Source of the DNA: Croceibacterium_B sp963811255
Lineage (GTDB): Bacteria; Pseudomonadota; Alphaproteobacteria; Sphingomonadales; Sphingomonadaceae
DNA: 64,000 bases
NCBI GenBank assembly: GCA_963811255.1
Contig: CAWEQI010000001.1
Coordinates: 558,001 to 622,000, forward strand
Direction of reading: 5' to 3'
Made by a program: the position numbers and the translations under genes. This document shows, piece after piece, positions 34,192-42,847 of this stretch; position 1 is the stretch's first letter; every line of letters begins with the position of its first letter. The notes beneath the pieces are model-generated. The model was not told where the DNA came from. It did no database searches and saw only the letters and a program-made list of their open reading frames with translations.

Positions 34192-34551
34192 TCAGGCCGG
34201 CAAAGCGGCCTTTGCCTGCTGGATGATCGCCGCGAAGGCCGCGCCTTCGTTCATCGCCAGGTCGGCCATCACCTTCCGGTCGAGCTCGATCCCGGCGAGC
34301 TTGGCGCCGTGAATGAATTGCGAATAGCTCAGGCCCTCGGCGCGGACGGCAGCGTTGATTCGCTGAATCCACAGCGCGCGGAAGCTGCGCTTCTTCACCT
34401 TGCGGTCGCGATAGGCGTATTGCCCGGCCTTCTCGACCGCCTGGCGGGCGACGCGGATGGTGTTCTTGCGGCGGCCGCGAAAGCCCTTAGCCTGCTCGAG
34501 GATCCGCTTGTGCTTGGCGCGGGTGGTGGTGCCGCGTTTGATGCGTGACAT
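34192..34551 (-). CDS. rplT: 50S ribosomal protein L20
   Basis: L20 binds 23S rRNA early in large-subunit assembly. The 119-residue protein has MSRIKRGTTTRAKHKRIL, the extended basic arm AKGFRGRRKNTIRVARQAVEKAGQYAYRDRK (as consecutive blocks), FRALWIQRINAAVRAEGLSYS, and LDRKVMADLA. Length and all blocks are standard. It is 14 bp after rpmI, and an intrinsic terminator follows. In many bacteria L20 represses this operon by binding its own leader; no such leader could be identified here. Confidence 0.97.
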   Translation of the reverse strand: MSRIKRGTTTRAKHKRILEQAKGFRGRRKNTIRVARQAVEKAGQYAYRDRKVKKRSFRALWIQRINAAVRAEGLSYSQFIHGAKLAGIELDRKVMADLAMNEGAAFAAIIQQAKAALPA

Positions 34552-34565
34552 GCTCTAGTACCTCC

Positions 34566-34769
34566 TCAATCGAGCCCGTAGGGCGCCCACTTCTTGATCG
34601 TCTTCGCGTCGGCGTCGGAGATCACGGTGGTGCCGCGGTTCTGGCGGATGTACTTCGCATTGTGGCTGATCAGGCGGTGGCGCTTGCCGGCGACCCCGTG
34701 CTTGACCTTGCCGCTGGCGGTGATCTTGAAGCGTTTCTTCACACCGCTCTTGGTCTTCAGCTTGGGCAT
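34566..34769 (-). CDS. rpmI: 50S ribosomal protein L35
   Basis: The 67-residue L35 protein begins MPKLKTKSGVKKRFKITASG and continues with GKRHRLISHNAKYIRQNRG, both highly conserved. ATG 34769 has GGAGAC five bases upstream; the longer open frame is not conserved. infC, which often precedes rpmI, is absent: the upstream gene is a hisN-like phosphatase on the same strand, 124 bp away. Confidence 0.97.
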   Translation of the reverse strand: MPKLKTKSGVKKRFKITASGKVKHGVAGKRHRLISHNAKYIRQNRGTTVISDADAKTIKKWAPYGLD

Positions 34770-34893
34770 TTTCGTCTCCTTGCGGGGACACGTCCGTGCC
34801 AGCCCTGGCAGCCCTTTCGGCCAGACCGGCAGATGATTACGTGTCGGTGAAGGAGGCGCCCCTAGTCGGATGCAGGGCAAAACGCAAGCGGAC

Positions 34894-35691
34894 TCAGTGG
34901 TGGTGATGGTGCGCATGACCGCTCATCGCCTCGAGCACGTCGTCGAGCCGCGCCGGGTCGCCGAGCGCCAGCACATGACCGTCGGAGCCCGCGTGGAGCG
35001 GTTCTCCATTCCAGTCGCACATCGTCCCGCCGGCGCCTTCGACCACCGGCACCAGGGCGGCGAAGTCGTGCAGCTTGAGTCCGGCCTCGCAAACAATGTC
35101 GAGATAGCCCGAGGCGAGCATCGCATAGTTGTAGCAGTCGCCGCCCATGATCATTCGCTTGTGATCGGTCGCCTGGGCCAGCGCCATGAACACGTCGCCT
35201 TCCTCGTGGCTGAAGTGCTGCGGTCCGGTGGTGGCGAGGGCGGCATGCGACAGCTGTGGGCACGCCCGGGTCGATGCCGCTTTGCCATTAAGCGTCGTTG
35301 GCTCTCCGGCAGCGCCGAGCCAGCGTTCGGCGAGTACCGGCTGATCGATTACCCCGAGCACCGGAAAGCCCTCGACCAAGAGCGCGATCAGCGTGCCGAA
35401 GGTCGCCCGGCCGGCGAGGAAGGCGGTCGTCCCGTCGATTGGATCGAGCACCCATTGCCGGCCCGAGCGCCCCTCGCTGGAGCCCAACTCTTCGCCGACA
35501 ATTCCGTCCTGCGGCACTTCGGCGGTGAGGATCCGCCGCATCGCCTCTTCCGCCGCGCGGTCGGCCAGCGTCACCGGCGTCGCGTCGGCCTTGCGCTCGT
35601 GATCGATCCCGGCGCGGAAATGCGGCATGATCACTGCCCGCGCAGCGTCGGCGAGGCGGTGAGCGAGGGCAATTTCGGCGGAAAGGTTCAA
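34894..35691 (-). CDS. Inositol-monophosphatase family phosphatase, probably histidinol-phosphatase
   Basis: A 265-residue Mg-dependent, lithium-sensitive-type phosphatase. It has KADATPVTLADRAAEE, GIVGEELGSSEG (metal glutamates), and WVLDPIDGTTAFLAG (metal aspartates), then GGDCYNYAMLASGYLDIV and the C-terminal DFAALVPVVEGAGG. The GGDCYNYAMLASG block is characteristic of the HisN-type histidinol-phosphatases of Actinobacteria and alphaproteobacteria, so histidine synthesis is the best guess. The C terminus is a natural histidine run (HAHHHHH), which could bind metal. One base separates its start from the prs stop, so it is co-translated with prs. Confidence 0.82.
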   Translation of the reverse strand: MNLSAEIALAHRLADAARAVIMPHFRAGIDHERKADATPVTLADRAAEEAMRRILTAEVPQDGIVGEELGSSEGRSGRQWVLDPIDGTTAFLAGRATFGTLIALLVEGFPVLGVIDQPVLAERWLGAAGEPTTLNGKAASTRACPQLSHAALATTGPQHFSHEEGDVFMALAQATDHKRMIMGGDCYNYAMLASGYLDIVCEAGLKLHDFAALVPVVEGAGGTMCDWNGEPLHAGSDGHVLALGDPARLDDVLEAMSGHAHHHHH

Positions 35692-35692
35692 A

Positions 35693-36628
35693 TCAGTCGA
35701 ACAGCGAGGAAACGCTGCTCTCGTCGGCGATCCGGCGCACCGCTTCGCCGATCAGCGGCGCGATCGGCAGCACGCGGATCTGTTCCGATTCCTTGGCCGC
35801 GTCGGTCGGCAGGATCGTGTCGGTGATCACCAGCTCGGTCAACGCCGAGCCGTTGACCCGCGCCACCGCGCCGCCCGAGAGCACGCCATGCGTAATATAG
35901 GCTGCGGCCGATTTGGCCCCGGCGTCGATCAGCGCCTGCGCCGCGTTGCACAGCGTGCCGCCCGAATCGACGATATCGTCGACCAGGATGCAGTGCCGCC
36001 CCTTAACGTTGCCGATGATGTTCATCACCTCGGATTCGCCGGGCCGCTCGCGTCGCTTGTCGACGATCGCCAGCGGGGCGTTGTCGAGCCGCTTGGCTAG
36101 CGCCCGGGCGCGGACCACGCCACCGACATCGGGCGATACGACCATCAGGTCCTTGTCGCCGTAACGCGCCTGGATGTCGGCCGCCATCACCGGCGCGGCG
36201 TAGAGATTGTCGGTCGGAATATCGAAGAACCCTTGGATCTGGCCGGCGTGGAGATCGACCGAAAGCACCCGGTCGGCCCCCGCCTCGGTGATCAGGTTGG
36301 CGACCAGCTTGGCGGAGATCGGCGTGCGGGAACCCGCCTTCCGATCCTGTCTGGCGTAGCCAAAATACGGAATGACTGCAGTGATGCGGCGCGCCGACGC
36401 GCGGCGCAGCGCATCGGTGCAGATCAGCAGCTCCATGAGGTTGTCATTGGCCGGATAGCTGGTCGATTGGACGACGAACATGTCCTGCCCGCGCACGTTC
36501 TCGTGGATCTCGATGAAAATCTCTTCGTCGGCGAAGCGGCGCACGCTGGCGTCGGTCAGCGGCATCTCGAGATAGGCGGCGATCGCGCGAGCGAGCGGCA
36601 GGTTCGAATTGCCGGCCATGATCTTCAT
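35693..36628 (-). CDS. prs: Ribose-phosphate pyrophosphokinase
   Basis: PRPP synthetase makes phosphoribosyl pyrophosphate from ribose-5-phosphate and ATP for nucleotides, histidine and tryptophan. The 311 residues contain FADEEIFIEIHENVRGQD, FGYARQDRK (ATP flexible loop), VDLHAGQIQGFFDIP, VVSPDVGGVVRARALAK, and the PRPP loop CILVDDIVDSGGTL. The enzyme is complete. It lies immediately upstream of the hisN-like gene, which fits a shared role in histidine synthesis, since PRPP is that pathway's starting substrate. Confidence 0.97.
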   Translation of the reverse strand: MKIMAGNSNLPLARAIAAYLEMPLTDASVRRFADEEIFIEIHENVRGQDMFVVQSTSYPANDNLMELLICTDALRRASARRITAVIPYFGYARQDRKAGSRTPISAKLVANLITEAGADRVLSVDLHAGQIQGFFDIPTDNLYAAPVMAADIQARYGDKDLMVVSPDVGGVVRARALAKRLDNAPLAIVDKRRERPGESEVMNIIGNVKGRHCILVDDIVDSGGTLCNAAQALIDAGAKSAAAYITHGVLSGGAVARVNGSALTELVITDTILPTDAAKESEQIRVLPIAPLIGEAVRRIADESSVSSLFD

Positions 36629-36723
36629 CGCGCGGGGTGCTCCTGTAATGCCGCCGGACTCGCCTGGGGCGGGATTAGCCGAGCGTCATCGTATTGCAAC
36701 AGCGGCAGGAGGGCTTTTCCCGT

Positions 36724-37707
36724 TCAATGGCAGCGGTGCTCGCCTTTCACCCAGCGCACCGTTCCCGAACTCGCGCGCATGACCACGCTGTCCGTCGTCA
36801 TGCAGCCGTTCTTGAGCCGTTTGACGCCTTGCAGCAAAGAACCGTCGGTGACGCCCGTCGCGGCGAAGATGCAGTCGCCCTTGGCCAGGTCGTCGAGCAG
36901 ATAGATTCGATCGAGGTCGTCGATGCCCCACTTGCGGGCACGTGCCCTCTCGTCGTCGTTACGGAAGACAAGCCGGCCGTTGAACTGGCCGCCCACGCAG
37001 CGCAGCGCCGCTGCCGCGAGCACCCCTTCGGGCGCGCCGCCCGAGCCCATGTAGAGGTCGACCGTAGTGTCGGGATCGGTCACTGCGATCACTCCGGCGA
37101 CGTCGCCGTCGGGGATCAGCTGGATGCCGCAGCCGAGGCCGCGCAGCTCGGCGATCAGCTCGGCGTGGCGCGGGCGGTCGAGCACGCAGACGATGATCTC
37201 GGCCGGCTTTACTCCCTTGGCCGCGGCAACCGCCCGGACATTCTCGCTCGCGCTCTTGCCCAAGTCGATCACGCCCTCGGGATAGCCCGGCCCGACGGCG
37301 AGCTTTTCCATGTACACGTCGGGCGCGTTGAGCAGGCAACCTTCTTCCGCCGCCGCCAGGACGGCCAGGGCATTCGGCCCTGCCTTGGCCGTGATCGTCG
37401 TGCCTTCGAGCGGGTCGAGCGCGATGTCGATTTTCGGCCCCCGGCCCGGCGCCCCGCCGACTTTCTCGCCGATATAGAGCATCGGCGCCTCGTCGCGCTC
37501 GCCTTCGCCGATCACCACCGTCCCGTCGATTTCGAGCAGATCGAACGCCTCGCGCATCGCTTCGACGGCGGCGTGGTCGGCAGCCTTCTCGTCGCCACGG
37601 CCGACCAGCTTCGAGGCGGCCACCGCGGCGGCTTCGGTGACGCGGACCATCTCCAGCACCAGCACGCGGTCGAGAACATGACTGGCGTTGACGGCGCTCT
37701 CGTTCAT
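36724..37707 (-). CDS. glpX: Class II fructose-1,6-bisphosphatase
   Basis: GlpX-type FBPase (327 residues) hydrolyses fructose-1,6-bisphosphate in gluconeogenesis. It shows VLEMVRVTEAAAVAASKLVG, TVVIGEGERDEAPMLYIGE with the metal-binding glutamates, DIALDPLEGTTITAK (the DPLEGT metal motif), and SGGAPEGVLAAAALRC. ATG 37707 begins the conserved region; the longer frame has none. It usually follows hom in sphingomonads; here a small plus-strand gene lies between them, so the two are not a simple operon. Confidence 0.95.
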   Translation of the reverse strand: MNESAVNASHVLDRVLVLEMVRVTEAAAVAASKLVGRGDEKAADHAAVEAMREAFDLLEIDGTVVIGEGERDEAPMLYIGEKVGGAPGRGPKIDIALDPLEGTTITAKAGPNALAVLAAAEEGCLLNAPDVYMEKLAVGPGYPEGVIDLGKSASENVRAVAAAKGVKPAEIIVCVLDRPRHAELIAELRGLGCGIQLIPDGDVAGVIAVTDPDTTVDLYMGSGGAPEGVLAAAALRCVGGQFNGRLVFRNDDERARARKWGIDDLDRIYLLDDLAKGDCIFAATGVTDGSLLQGVKRLKNGCMTTDSVVMRASSGTVRWVKGEHRCH

Positions 37708-37765
37708 AGCGAATTCAGTCCTCCGGGCGTGTCTCGCGCACGAGCATTGGGCGAAAGGGCGGGCG

Positions 37766-38188
37766 ATGTCGAGCATGCTGTTGGCCGCCGCAGCAGCCGC
37801 CGTGAACCCGCCCCCGACGCTCAGCGCCGATCAGGCACTGACCAATGCCGACAAGCTCTATTCGGTCACGCCGCCCAAGACGAAGTCGTGTCCAACCGGG
37901 CGCACCGTGCAAAGCGGCAACGAAATCGTCGTCTGCCGCCAGCGCGAAGACCCGACGAAGCAGTACGTCCCGTCGGATGTCGACAACGGCGCTCCGGACG
38001 ACGGCGGAGTGCCGCGCGCGCCAGCGGTGACCATGCTGCCGAACGGCGGCACCATTGTGGTGCGCGGCTGCTTCATTCCGCCCTGCCCGAAGCCGCCGGC
38101 GCTGATCATCGACGTCAAGGCCATTCCCGAGCCGCCCAAGGGCTCCGACGCGGACAAAATGAGCAGGGGCGAGATCCCGACGCCTTAG
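37766..38188 (+). CDS. Hypothetical exported protein, sphingomonad type
   Basis: A 140-residue protein with a short hydrophobic alanine-rich start (MSSMLLAAAAAAV), then PPPTLSADQALTNADKLYSV and four cysteines in SCPTGR, VVCRQRED and RGCFIPPCPKPP. The arrangement suggests export and disulfide bonding in the periplasm, though the N-terminal signal is short and may be a lipobox-less anchor. I do not recognise a named family. It diverges from glpX (58 bp apart) and its last four bases overlap the convergent hom stop. Preceding purines GCGAAAGGGC act as the likely ribosome site. Confidence 0.6.
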   Translation: MSSMLLAAAAAAVNPPPTLSADQALTNADKLYSVTPPKTKSCPTGRTVQSGNEIVVCRQREDPTKQYVPSDVDNGAPDDGGVPRAPAVTMLPNGGTIVVRGCFIPPCPKPPALIIDVKAIPEPPKGSDADKMSRGEIPTP

Positions 38189-39495
38189 CCGAGCAGGCGC
38201 ATCACCAGCGGGGGCTCGGTCAGGCTCTCGGACCCTTTCAGCAACCGCAGCGCTTCGGCCACTTTGGCCTCGGCGCCTTCGTGGGTGACCATCGCTATCA
38301 GCACCTCGCCGCCTTCCTCGGGCCGGCCCTGCTGAATCAGGCTCTCGATCGACACGCCGCCGTCGCGCATCGCGGTGGCGATCTCGGCGAGGACGCCGGG
38401 GCGGTCGGCGACGGTGAAGCGCAGATATGCCCGATTGGTGCGGTGCCCGGCGTCGGCAGGCTCCCGTGCTTCGAGATCGGCTGCGGGAATCGAAAACGGC
38501 GCACCGATGTCGCCTCGGGCAATGTCGATGATATCCGCAGCCACCGCGCTCGCCGTCGGACCGTCGCCGGCGCCGGCTCCCTCGAACAGCAGCCGGCCCG
38601 AAAAATTGCCTTCGGCGACCACCGCATTCGTCGGCCCTTCGACCGCCGCCAGGGGATGGTGCACCGGCACCAGATAAGGCTGCACGCGCTGAAACAGCGC
38701 ATCCTTGGCCGAGCGGCTGTCCTCCGCGCAATCGGCGATCCCGAGCAGACGGATGCGATAGCCGAGCGCCGCCGCCTGGGCGATATCGGCCGCACGCACG
38801 CGGGCGATGCCGCCGACATCGATCGCCGGAAAGTCGATTCGCGCGCCGAAGGCGATGGCGGCGAGGATCGCCAGCTTGTGCGCCGCATCGACGCCCTCGA
38901 CGTCGAATGTAGGATCGGCCTCGGCGTAACCGAGCGCCTGCGCCTCGGCGAGCACGTCGGCGAACTCGCGCCCGCTCGCTTCCATGGTCGAAAGGATGTA
39001 ATTGCAGGTGCCGTTGAGAATCCCATAGATTCGTTCGATCCTGTTGGCCGCGGCGCCTTCCCGCAGACCCTTGACGACCGGGATGCCGCCCGCCACCGCG
39101 GCTTCGAACTTGAGCGCCACGCCGCGGCTCTCGGCGAGTTCGGCCAGCTCCATCCCGTGATGCGCCACCATCGCCTTGTTGGCGGTGACCAGCGCCTTGC
39201 CGGCCCTGAGCGCGTTGCGCGCGGTGGTCAGCGCCGGTCCATCGGCGCCGCCGACCAGCTCGACCACGACATCTACATCGGCGCGCCCGGCCAATGCGGT
39301 CATGTCGTCTTCCCATAAGTATGGCGAGATATCGACGCCGCGGTCCTTCGTGCGGTCGCGCGCCGAAACCGCTACGATCCGCACCGGCCGCCCCGCGCGG
39401 CGCTCAATCAGCGCCCCGTTCATCTCGATCAGGCGGACGAGCCCGGCGCCTACGGTGCCAAGCCCGGCCAATGCTATGCGAAGTGGTTCGGCCAT
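38185..39495 (-). CDS. hom: Homoserine dehydrogenase
   Basis: This NAD(P)-dependent enzyme reduces aspartate semialdehyde to homoserine for threonine, methionine and isoleucine. The 436 residues show the Rossmann loop IALAGLGTVGAGLVRLIE, ALVTANKAMVAHHG, AAVAGGIPVVKGLREG, ILNGTCNYILSTME with the active-site region, DPTFDVEGVDAAHKLAILA, and a C-terminal ACT domain (TVADRPGVLAEIATAMRDGG). The ACT domain predicts feedback by threonine. ATG 39495 has AGGG about seven bases upstream. The gene's 3' end overlaps the convergent hypothetical gene by four bases. Confidence 0.96.
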   Translation of the reverse strand: MAEPLRIALAGLGTVGAGLVRLIEMNGALIERRAGRPVRIVAVSARDRTKDRGVDISPYLWEDDMTALAGRADVDVVVELVGGADGPALTTARNALRAGKALVTANKAMVAHHGMELAELAESRGVALKFEAAVAGGIPVVKGLREGAAANRIERIYGILNGTCNYILSTMEASGREFADVLAEAQALGYAEADPTFDVEGVDAAHKLAILAAIAFGARIDFPAIDVGGIARVRAADIAQAAALGYRIRLLGIADCAEDSRSAKDALFQRVQPYLVPVHHPLAAVEGPTNAVVAEGNFSGRLLFEGAGAGDGPTASAVAADIIDIARGDIGAPFSIPAADLEAREPADAGHRTNRAYLRFTVADRPGVLAEIATAMRDGGVSIESLIQQGRPEEGGEVLIAMVTHEGAEAKVAEALRLLKGSESLTEPPLVMRLLG

Positions 39496-39550
39496 TCCCC
39501 TGCCCTGCAATGGAGACGCGCCGGCCGTTAGGGCCAAGGGGCTGCCTTGG

Positions 39551-40429
39551 CTAGTGGCGCGTGCGCAGGCAGGGGCCGAGGCTGTCTAGAATGAACTGGT
39601 AATCCGCCTGCGCCCGCTGCCGCCCGGCGGCGTCGGCCTGCAGGAAGTCGTCCGGCTTGAGCTGGCGCGGGAGGAAGCAGGCGAGGCGGTACCAAGCGAG
39701 CGTGCCCGGGGCGGGCGGTTTGGCCGACTGGTCGACGATCTCGGTCCAGGACACGCCCCACCTCGGAGCCTCGTTCGGCCGGCGGATCACCGTCAGCGAG
39801 CCCGGCGCGCCATCGGCCGTCTCGATCGACATCTGCGTCTCCAATTCGCCGGCAAGGTTGCCGGCAATCGAGATTACGTCCTTGACCCCGGTGACGTGCG
39901 GTGGCGCGTCCGGCGCAACGAGCTGCTCGGCCACCGTGCGCACCCGCGCCGCCAGCGTCGGATCGGCCGGCAGCTGCGCGTCCGGTTCGACCAGCTGCAG
40001 TTCGCCGGGATGGCCGGGCACCGGATCGGCGAAGACGATGAACGTCTGCTTCTTCAGCTTGGGCGGCTTGCCCTTGGCGTCGAGCGGCACGTCGGCCAAG
40101 TAGGCAATCGATTCGCCCAGCGGGCTGGAGCCTTTGATGACGCCTTGGGTCCGCGCCTCCAAATACAGCCGTGCGCGCCCGGGCGCGAGGCCGGGTGCGC
40201 GCTCGGGCGGAACGGTCGCCTGCTCCTTGACGGTGACTTGGGCGACGACCGACGAAGGTTCGGTCAGGCTGACGAGATCGGCATAAGTCGGCGCCTGCGA
40301 TGCGGCCGCGGTTGCCGGTGCTTGCGCGCTCGCCTGCTGGGATAAGGCGCAGCCCGCCAGGGCCAGCGACAAGCCGAGCCCGCGCAGCCAGGTCGAAGGC
40401 GCCGCGCGCCCGAATTCCGTCATCGTCAT
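39551..40429 (-). CDS. Hypothetical exported protein
   Basis: The 292-residue precursor carries a signal peptide with a possible lipobox (LGLSLALAGCALSQQ), followed by a linker rich in Ala and Gln and a globular part. Distinct blocks are QTFIVFADPVPGHPGELQLVEP, SLTVIRRPNEAPRWGVSWTEIV, and LAWYRLACFLPRQL. I do not recognise the family; the length and export signal suggest a periplasmic or outer-membrane protein. ATG 40429 and ATG 40423 both give the same signal. It is 55 bp upstream of hom on the same strand and may share its transcript, though no functional tie is visible. Confidence 0.65.
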   Translation of the reverse strand: MTMTEFGRAAPSTWLRGLGLSLALAGCALSQQASAQAPATAAASQAPTYADLVSLTEPSSVVAQVTVKEQATVPPERAPGLAPGRARLYLEARTQGVIKGSSPLGESIAYLADVPLDAKGKPPKLKKQTFIVFADPVPGHPGELQLVEPDAQLPADPTLAARVRTVAEQLVAPDAPPHVTGVKDVISIAGNLAGELETQMSIETADGAPGSLTVIRRPNEAPRWGVSWTEIVDQSAKPPAPGTLAWYRLACFLPRQLKPDDFLQADAAGRQRAQADYQFILDSLGPCLRTRH

Positions 40430-40755
40430 CTCCGTCGGCAACGGCCAGCGCCGCCCAATGCTCTTTTCGCGGAACAAGTGCATGGCCCCCGGCCATGAAT
40501 CCGCCGTTAACCGATAAAGCGTTTGCCCACGCCAGCCTTCGCCGCTAAGGCTGCGCCGGACTGCACCCTGTGGACAACAGAAACACAGCGCGGGGTGCGG
40601 GCCTTGCCGGCAGCAGGAAAGGTGCGCCCCACTCTGCCCGAGGCCCTCAGATTGGACAAAGGCTTTCCGCGCCTGTCAGGGGATTCCTTGTGGGCAACGG
40701 AGGCCTTGCCGGGCTTGTTCCCGGCGGATGGATCGAAACGGAGTGATGCTGCTGG
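40430..40755. other. Intergenic region between divergent genes, about 326 bp
   Basis: The stretch between the exported-protein gene and tonB must hold divergent promoters, but I see no well-spaced -35/-10 pair. It is GC-rich and contains a TTAACC half-site at 40508. No conserved small reading frame, RNA gene or hairpin with a T-run is evident. Confidence 0.5.
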
Positions 40756-41400
40756 ATGGCTTACGCTGACCAACAAATGAGCGGTAACCGGGTTGTCGCC
40801 ATAATTCTCGTAATCCTGATTCACGTCGCGGCCATCTATGCGATGGTCACCGGCCTTGCCTACGAGGCTTACAAGAAGGTCGTCGAGCACGTGACGACGG
40901 TGAACGTCAACGAACCGCCGCCGCCGCCGCCGAAGACTCCGCCGCCGCCGCCGCCGACCAACGCGCCACCCCCGCCGGTCGCGCCGCCGCCGCCGATCAG
41001 CATCAACGTCGCCCCGCCGCAGATTCAGGTGCAGCCGAACATTCCGCCGCCGGCCCCGCCCGTGCTGCAGGTGCCCCCTCCGGCGCCGCCGCCGCCGCCG
41101 TCGCAAGCGCGTGGGGTCAGCACAAAGAATCAGAGTCGCTGGGCGAGCCGAATTCAGGAAAACTATCCCGCCCGTGCGCTGGACGAAGGTGTCGAGGGTT
41201 CGGTTGGCGTGAGCGTAACCGTCACCCCTGACGGCCGCGTCGGTTCGTGCTCGGTAACCCGCTCGAGCGGTTCGCGTGATCTCGATAGAGCTGCTTGCGA
41301 GGGGATGAAACGGTATGCCGAGTTCAATCCGGCGCTCAATGCCGCGGGAGATCCGATTTCCAGCTCCTATTCGACCACCATCACATACCGGCTTCAATAA
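40756..41400 (+). CDS. tonB: Energy transducer TonB
   Basis: TonB transmits proton-motive force from ExbB/ExbD to outer-membrane receptors. The 214-residue protein has one N-terminal span (VVAIILVILIHVAAIYAMV), then a long periplasmic proline stretch (repeats of PPPPPPK and PPPPPPT, residues about 53-118) that bridges the periplasm. It ends with a C-terminal TonB domain: NYPARALDEGVEGSVGVSVT, VTPDGRVGSCSVTRSSGS and LDRAACEGMKRYAEFNPA. The start at ATG 40756 gives the SGNR cytoplasmic tail before the span. It heads the tonB-exbB-exbD-exbD operon, 35 bp before exbB. Confidence 0.94.
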   Translation: MAYADQQMSGNRVVAIILVILIHVAAIYAMVTGLAYEAYKKVVEHVTTVNVNEPPPPPPKTPPPPPPTNAPPPPVAPPPPISINVAPPQIQVQPNIPPPAPPVLQVPPPAPPPPPSQARGVSTKNQSRWASRIQENYPARALDEGVEGSVGVSVTVTPDGRVGSCSVTRSSGSRDLDRAACEGMKRYAEFNPALNAAGDPISSSYSTTITYRLQ

Positions 41401-41435
41401 CTTCGCTTTGAAAGTCTCTAGAGAGGAATACCCGC

Positions 41436-42206
41436 ATGCTCATTGACACCCTTGCCGCCGCGTCCAACGCAGCGCCAGCCGCCAATTTCGGCATCGGCCC
41501 TGCCATTCAGCAGGGCGGCGCCATCACCATCTTCATCCTTGTCGTCCTCGGCATCATGTCGGTCGGCTCGTTCTACATCCTTATCGTCAAATGGCTGGAG
41601 CAGAACCGCATCTTCCGCCAGTACCGCAATGTTCGCACCAGCTTCTGGCGCGCCAATTCGCTGGGCGAAGGCGCGACCAAGCTCGATAAGAACAGCGCTT
41701 GGCGCCAACTGGTCGACGACGCGCTGGCCGCCGAAGCGCAGCACACCAAAATGACCGATACGCTCGAGGCGCACGACTGGCTGCACGGCTCGCTCGCCCG
41801 TTCGGAAGCCTCGATCAACGCCAAGTTGGCCGGCGGGCTGCCGTTCCTCGCCACCGTCGGCGCCACCGCGCCGTTCGTCGGCCTGCTCGGCACCGTCATC
41901 GGCATCTACCGCGCGATGATCGGCATCGCCGTCGCCGGTTCAGGGTCGATCGACAAGGTCGCCGGCCCAGTCGGCGAGGCGCTGATCATGACCGCCTTCG
42001 GCCTGCTGGTCGCGGTGCCGTCGGTGTTCGCCTACAACTACCTGCAGAACCGCAACAAGCGCATCGCCGAGCTGCTCGCCGCGTTCGCCACCGACATCCT
42101 GGCGAACCTGACTTCGCGCGGCGCGGTGAAGCCGGCAGTGATCACCAAGACCTCGACCCAGCAAGCGGCCCGGACCACGGCCCCCGCTTCGGCGCCGAAG
42201 GCCTGA
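41436..42206 (+). CDS. exbB: Proton channel protein ExbB (MotA/TolQ/ExbB family)
   Basis: The 256-residue inner-membrane protein has three spans: AITIFILVVLGIMSVGSFYIL near the N terminus, AKLAGGLPFLATVGATAPFVGLLGTVIGIY (as one conserved block), and EALIMTAFGLLVAVPSVFAYNYL. The middle block with its GLLGTVIG motif is the signature of ExbB/TolQ, which forms the pentamer around ExbD. The RBS AGAGAGG lies before ATG 41436. The family cannot be separated from TolQ by sequence alone, but position after tonB and before two exbD genes makes ExbB the better name. Confidence 0.94.
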   Translation: MLIDTLAAASNAAPAANFGIGPAIQQGGAITIFILVVLGIMSVGSFYILIVKWLEQNRIFRQYRNVRTSFWRANSLGEGATKLDKNSAWRQLVDDALAAEAQHTKMTDTLEAHDWLHGSLARSEASINAKLAGGLPFLATVGATAPFVGLLGTVIGIYRAMIGIAVAGSGSIDKVAGPVGEALIMTAFGLLVAVPSVFAYNYLQNRNKRIAELLAAFATDILANLTSRGAVKPAVITKTSTQQAARTTAPASAPKA

Positions 42207-42280
42207 TCGGTCTGGCGGGGCGGGCTCCGGCATGCGGGCCGCCCGCCCCGCACCGAATGAATTGAGATAGGAAGAGATAA

Positions 42281-42811
42281 ATGGCCATTTCAACTGGCGG
42301 ATCCGACGATACGGCGATGTCAGACATCAACGTGGTTCCGCTCACCGACGTGATGCTGGTGCTTCTGATCGTCTTCCTGATCACGGTTCCGATCACCCTG
42401 CAGACGGTCGAGAAGCTGCATATCCCGGTGTTCAAGTCGTCCGAATCGAAGGACAAGGTGGAGAACCTGCTGATCACTGTCAGCACCACCGATGATGCCG
42501 GACGCAGCCCAGGCCAACCCGGTTTCCAAGGCGCGTCGCTCAACGGCGAGTGCCGGGTGTACTTCGACAATGTCACTCCGGTCAATTCGTCGGAACTGGA
42601 GAATAAAGCCTTCAAGCGGCTCGACGCGATCGTGAAGCGCGCCGGCGGGGCCGAGGCGATCAAGGCGAACCCCGACAAGATCCCCGAAGTTATCCTGCGC
42701 GGCGACGTGAACGCCCCGTGGCGCTGCATCGCCGGGACAGTCTACAACGTGCAGGCGGCCGGCTATCCGACCATCGGCTTCATTTCCAATCCCAAGCCGG
42801 TCTACCGTTGA
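42281..42811 (+). CDS. exbD: Biopolymer transport protein ExbD, first copy, with an enlarged periplasmic part
   Basis: The 176-residue protein begins with the ExbD start region DTAMSDINVVPLTDVMLVLL, which carries the proton-bearing aspartate (PLTDVMLVLL), and one span IVFLITVPITLQTVEK. The periplasmic domain is longer than usual and contains a pair of cysteines (GECRVYFD and PWRCIAG) that could form a disulfide. The second copy at 42848 lacks these. Paralogous ExbD pairs are common in sphingomonad TonB operons and may build heteromeric complexes. GGAAGAG precedes ATG 42281. Confidence 0.92.
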   Translation: MAISTGGSDDTAMSDINVVPLTDVMLVLLIVFLITVPITLQTVEKLHIPVFKSSESKDKVENLLITVSTTDDAGRSPGQPGFQGASLNGECRVYFDNVTPVNSSELENKAFKRLDAIVKRAGGAEAIKANPDKIPEVILRGDVNAPWRCIAGTVYNVQAAGYPTIGFISNPKPVYR

Positions 42812-42847
42812 TCGGCGCCGGGCACGCAGATTCAGGAGTAACCCACA

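Noticed and set aside
36694..39318. A very long plus-strand open frame (874 codons) across the glpX-hom region.
   Set aside because: It is antisense to glpX and hom, whose products are clearly conserved, and its translation is low in complexity (Arg/Asp/Ala-rich) with no domain. High GC content opens such shadow frames.
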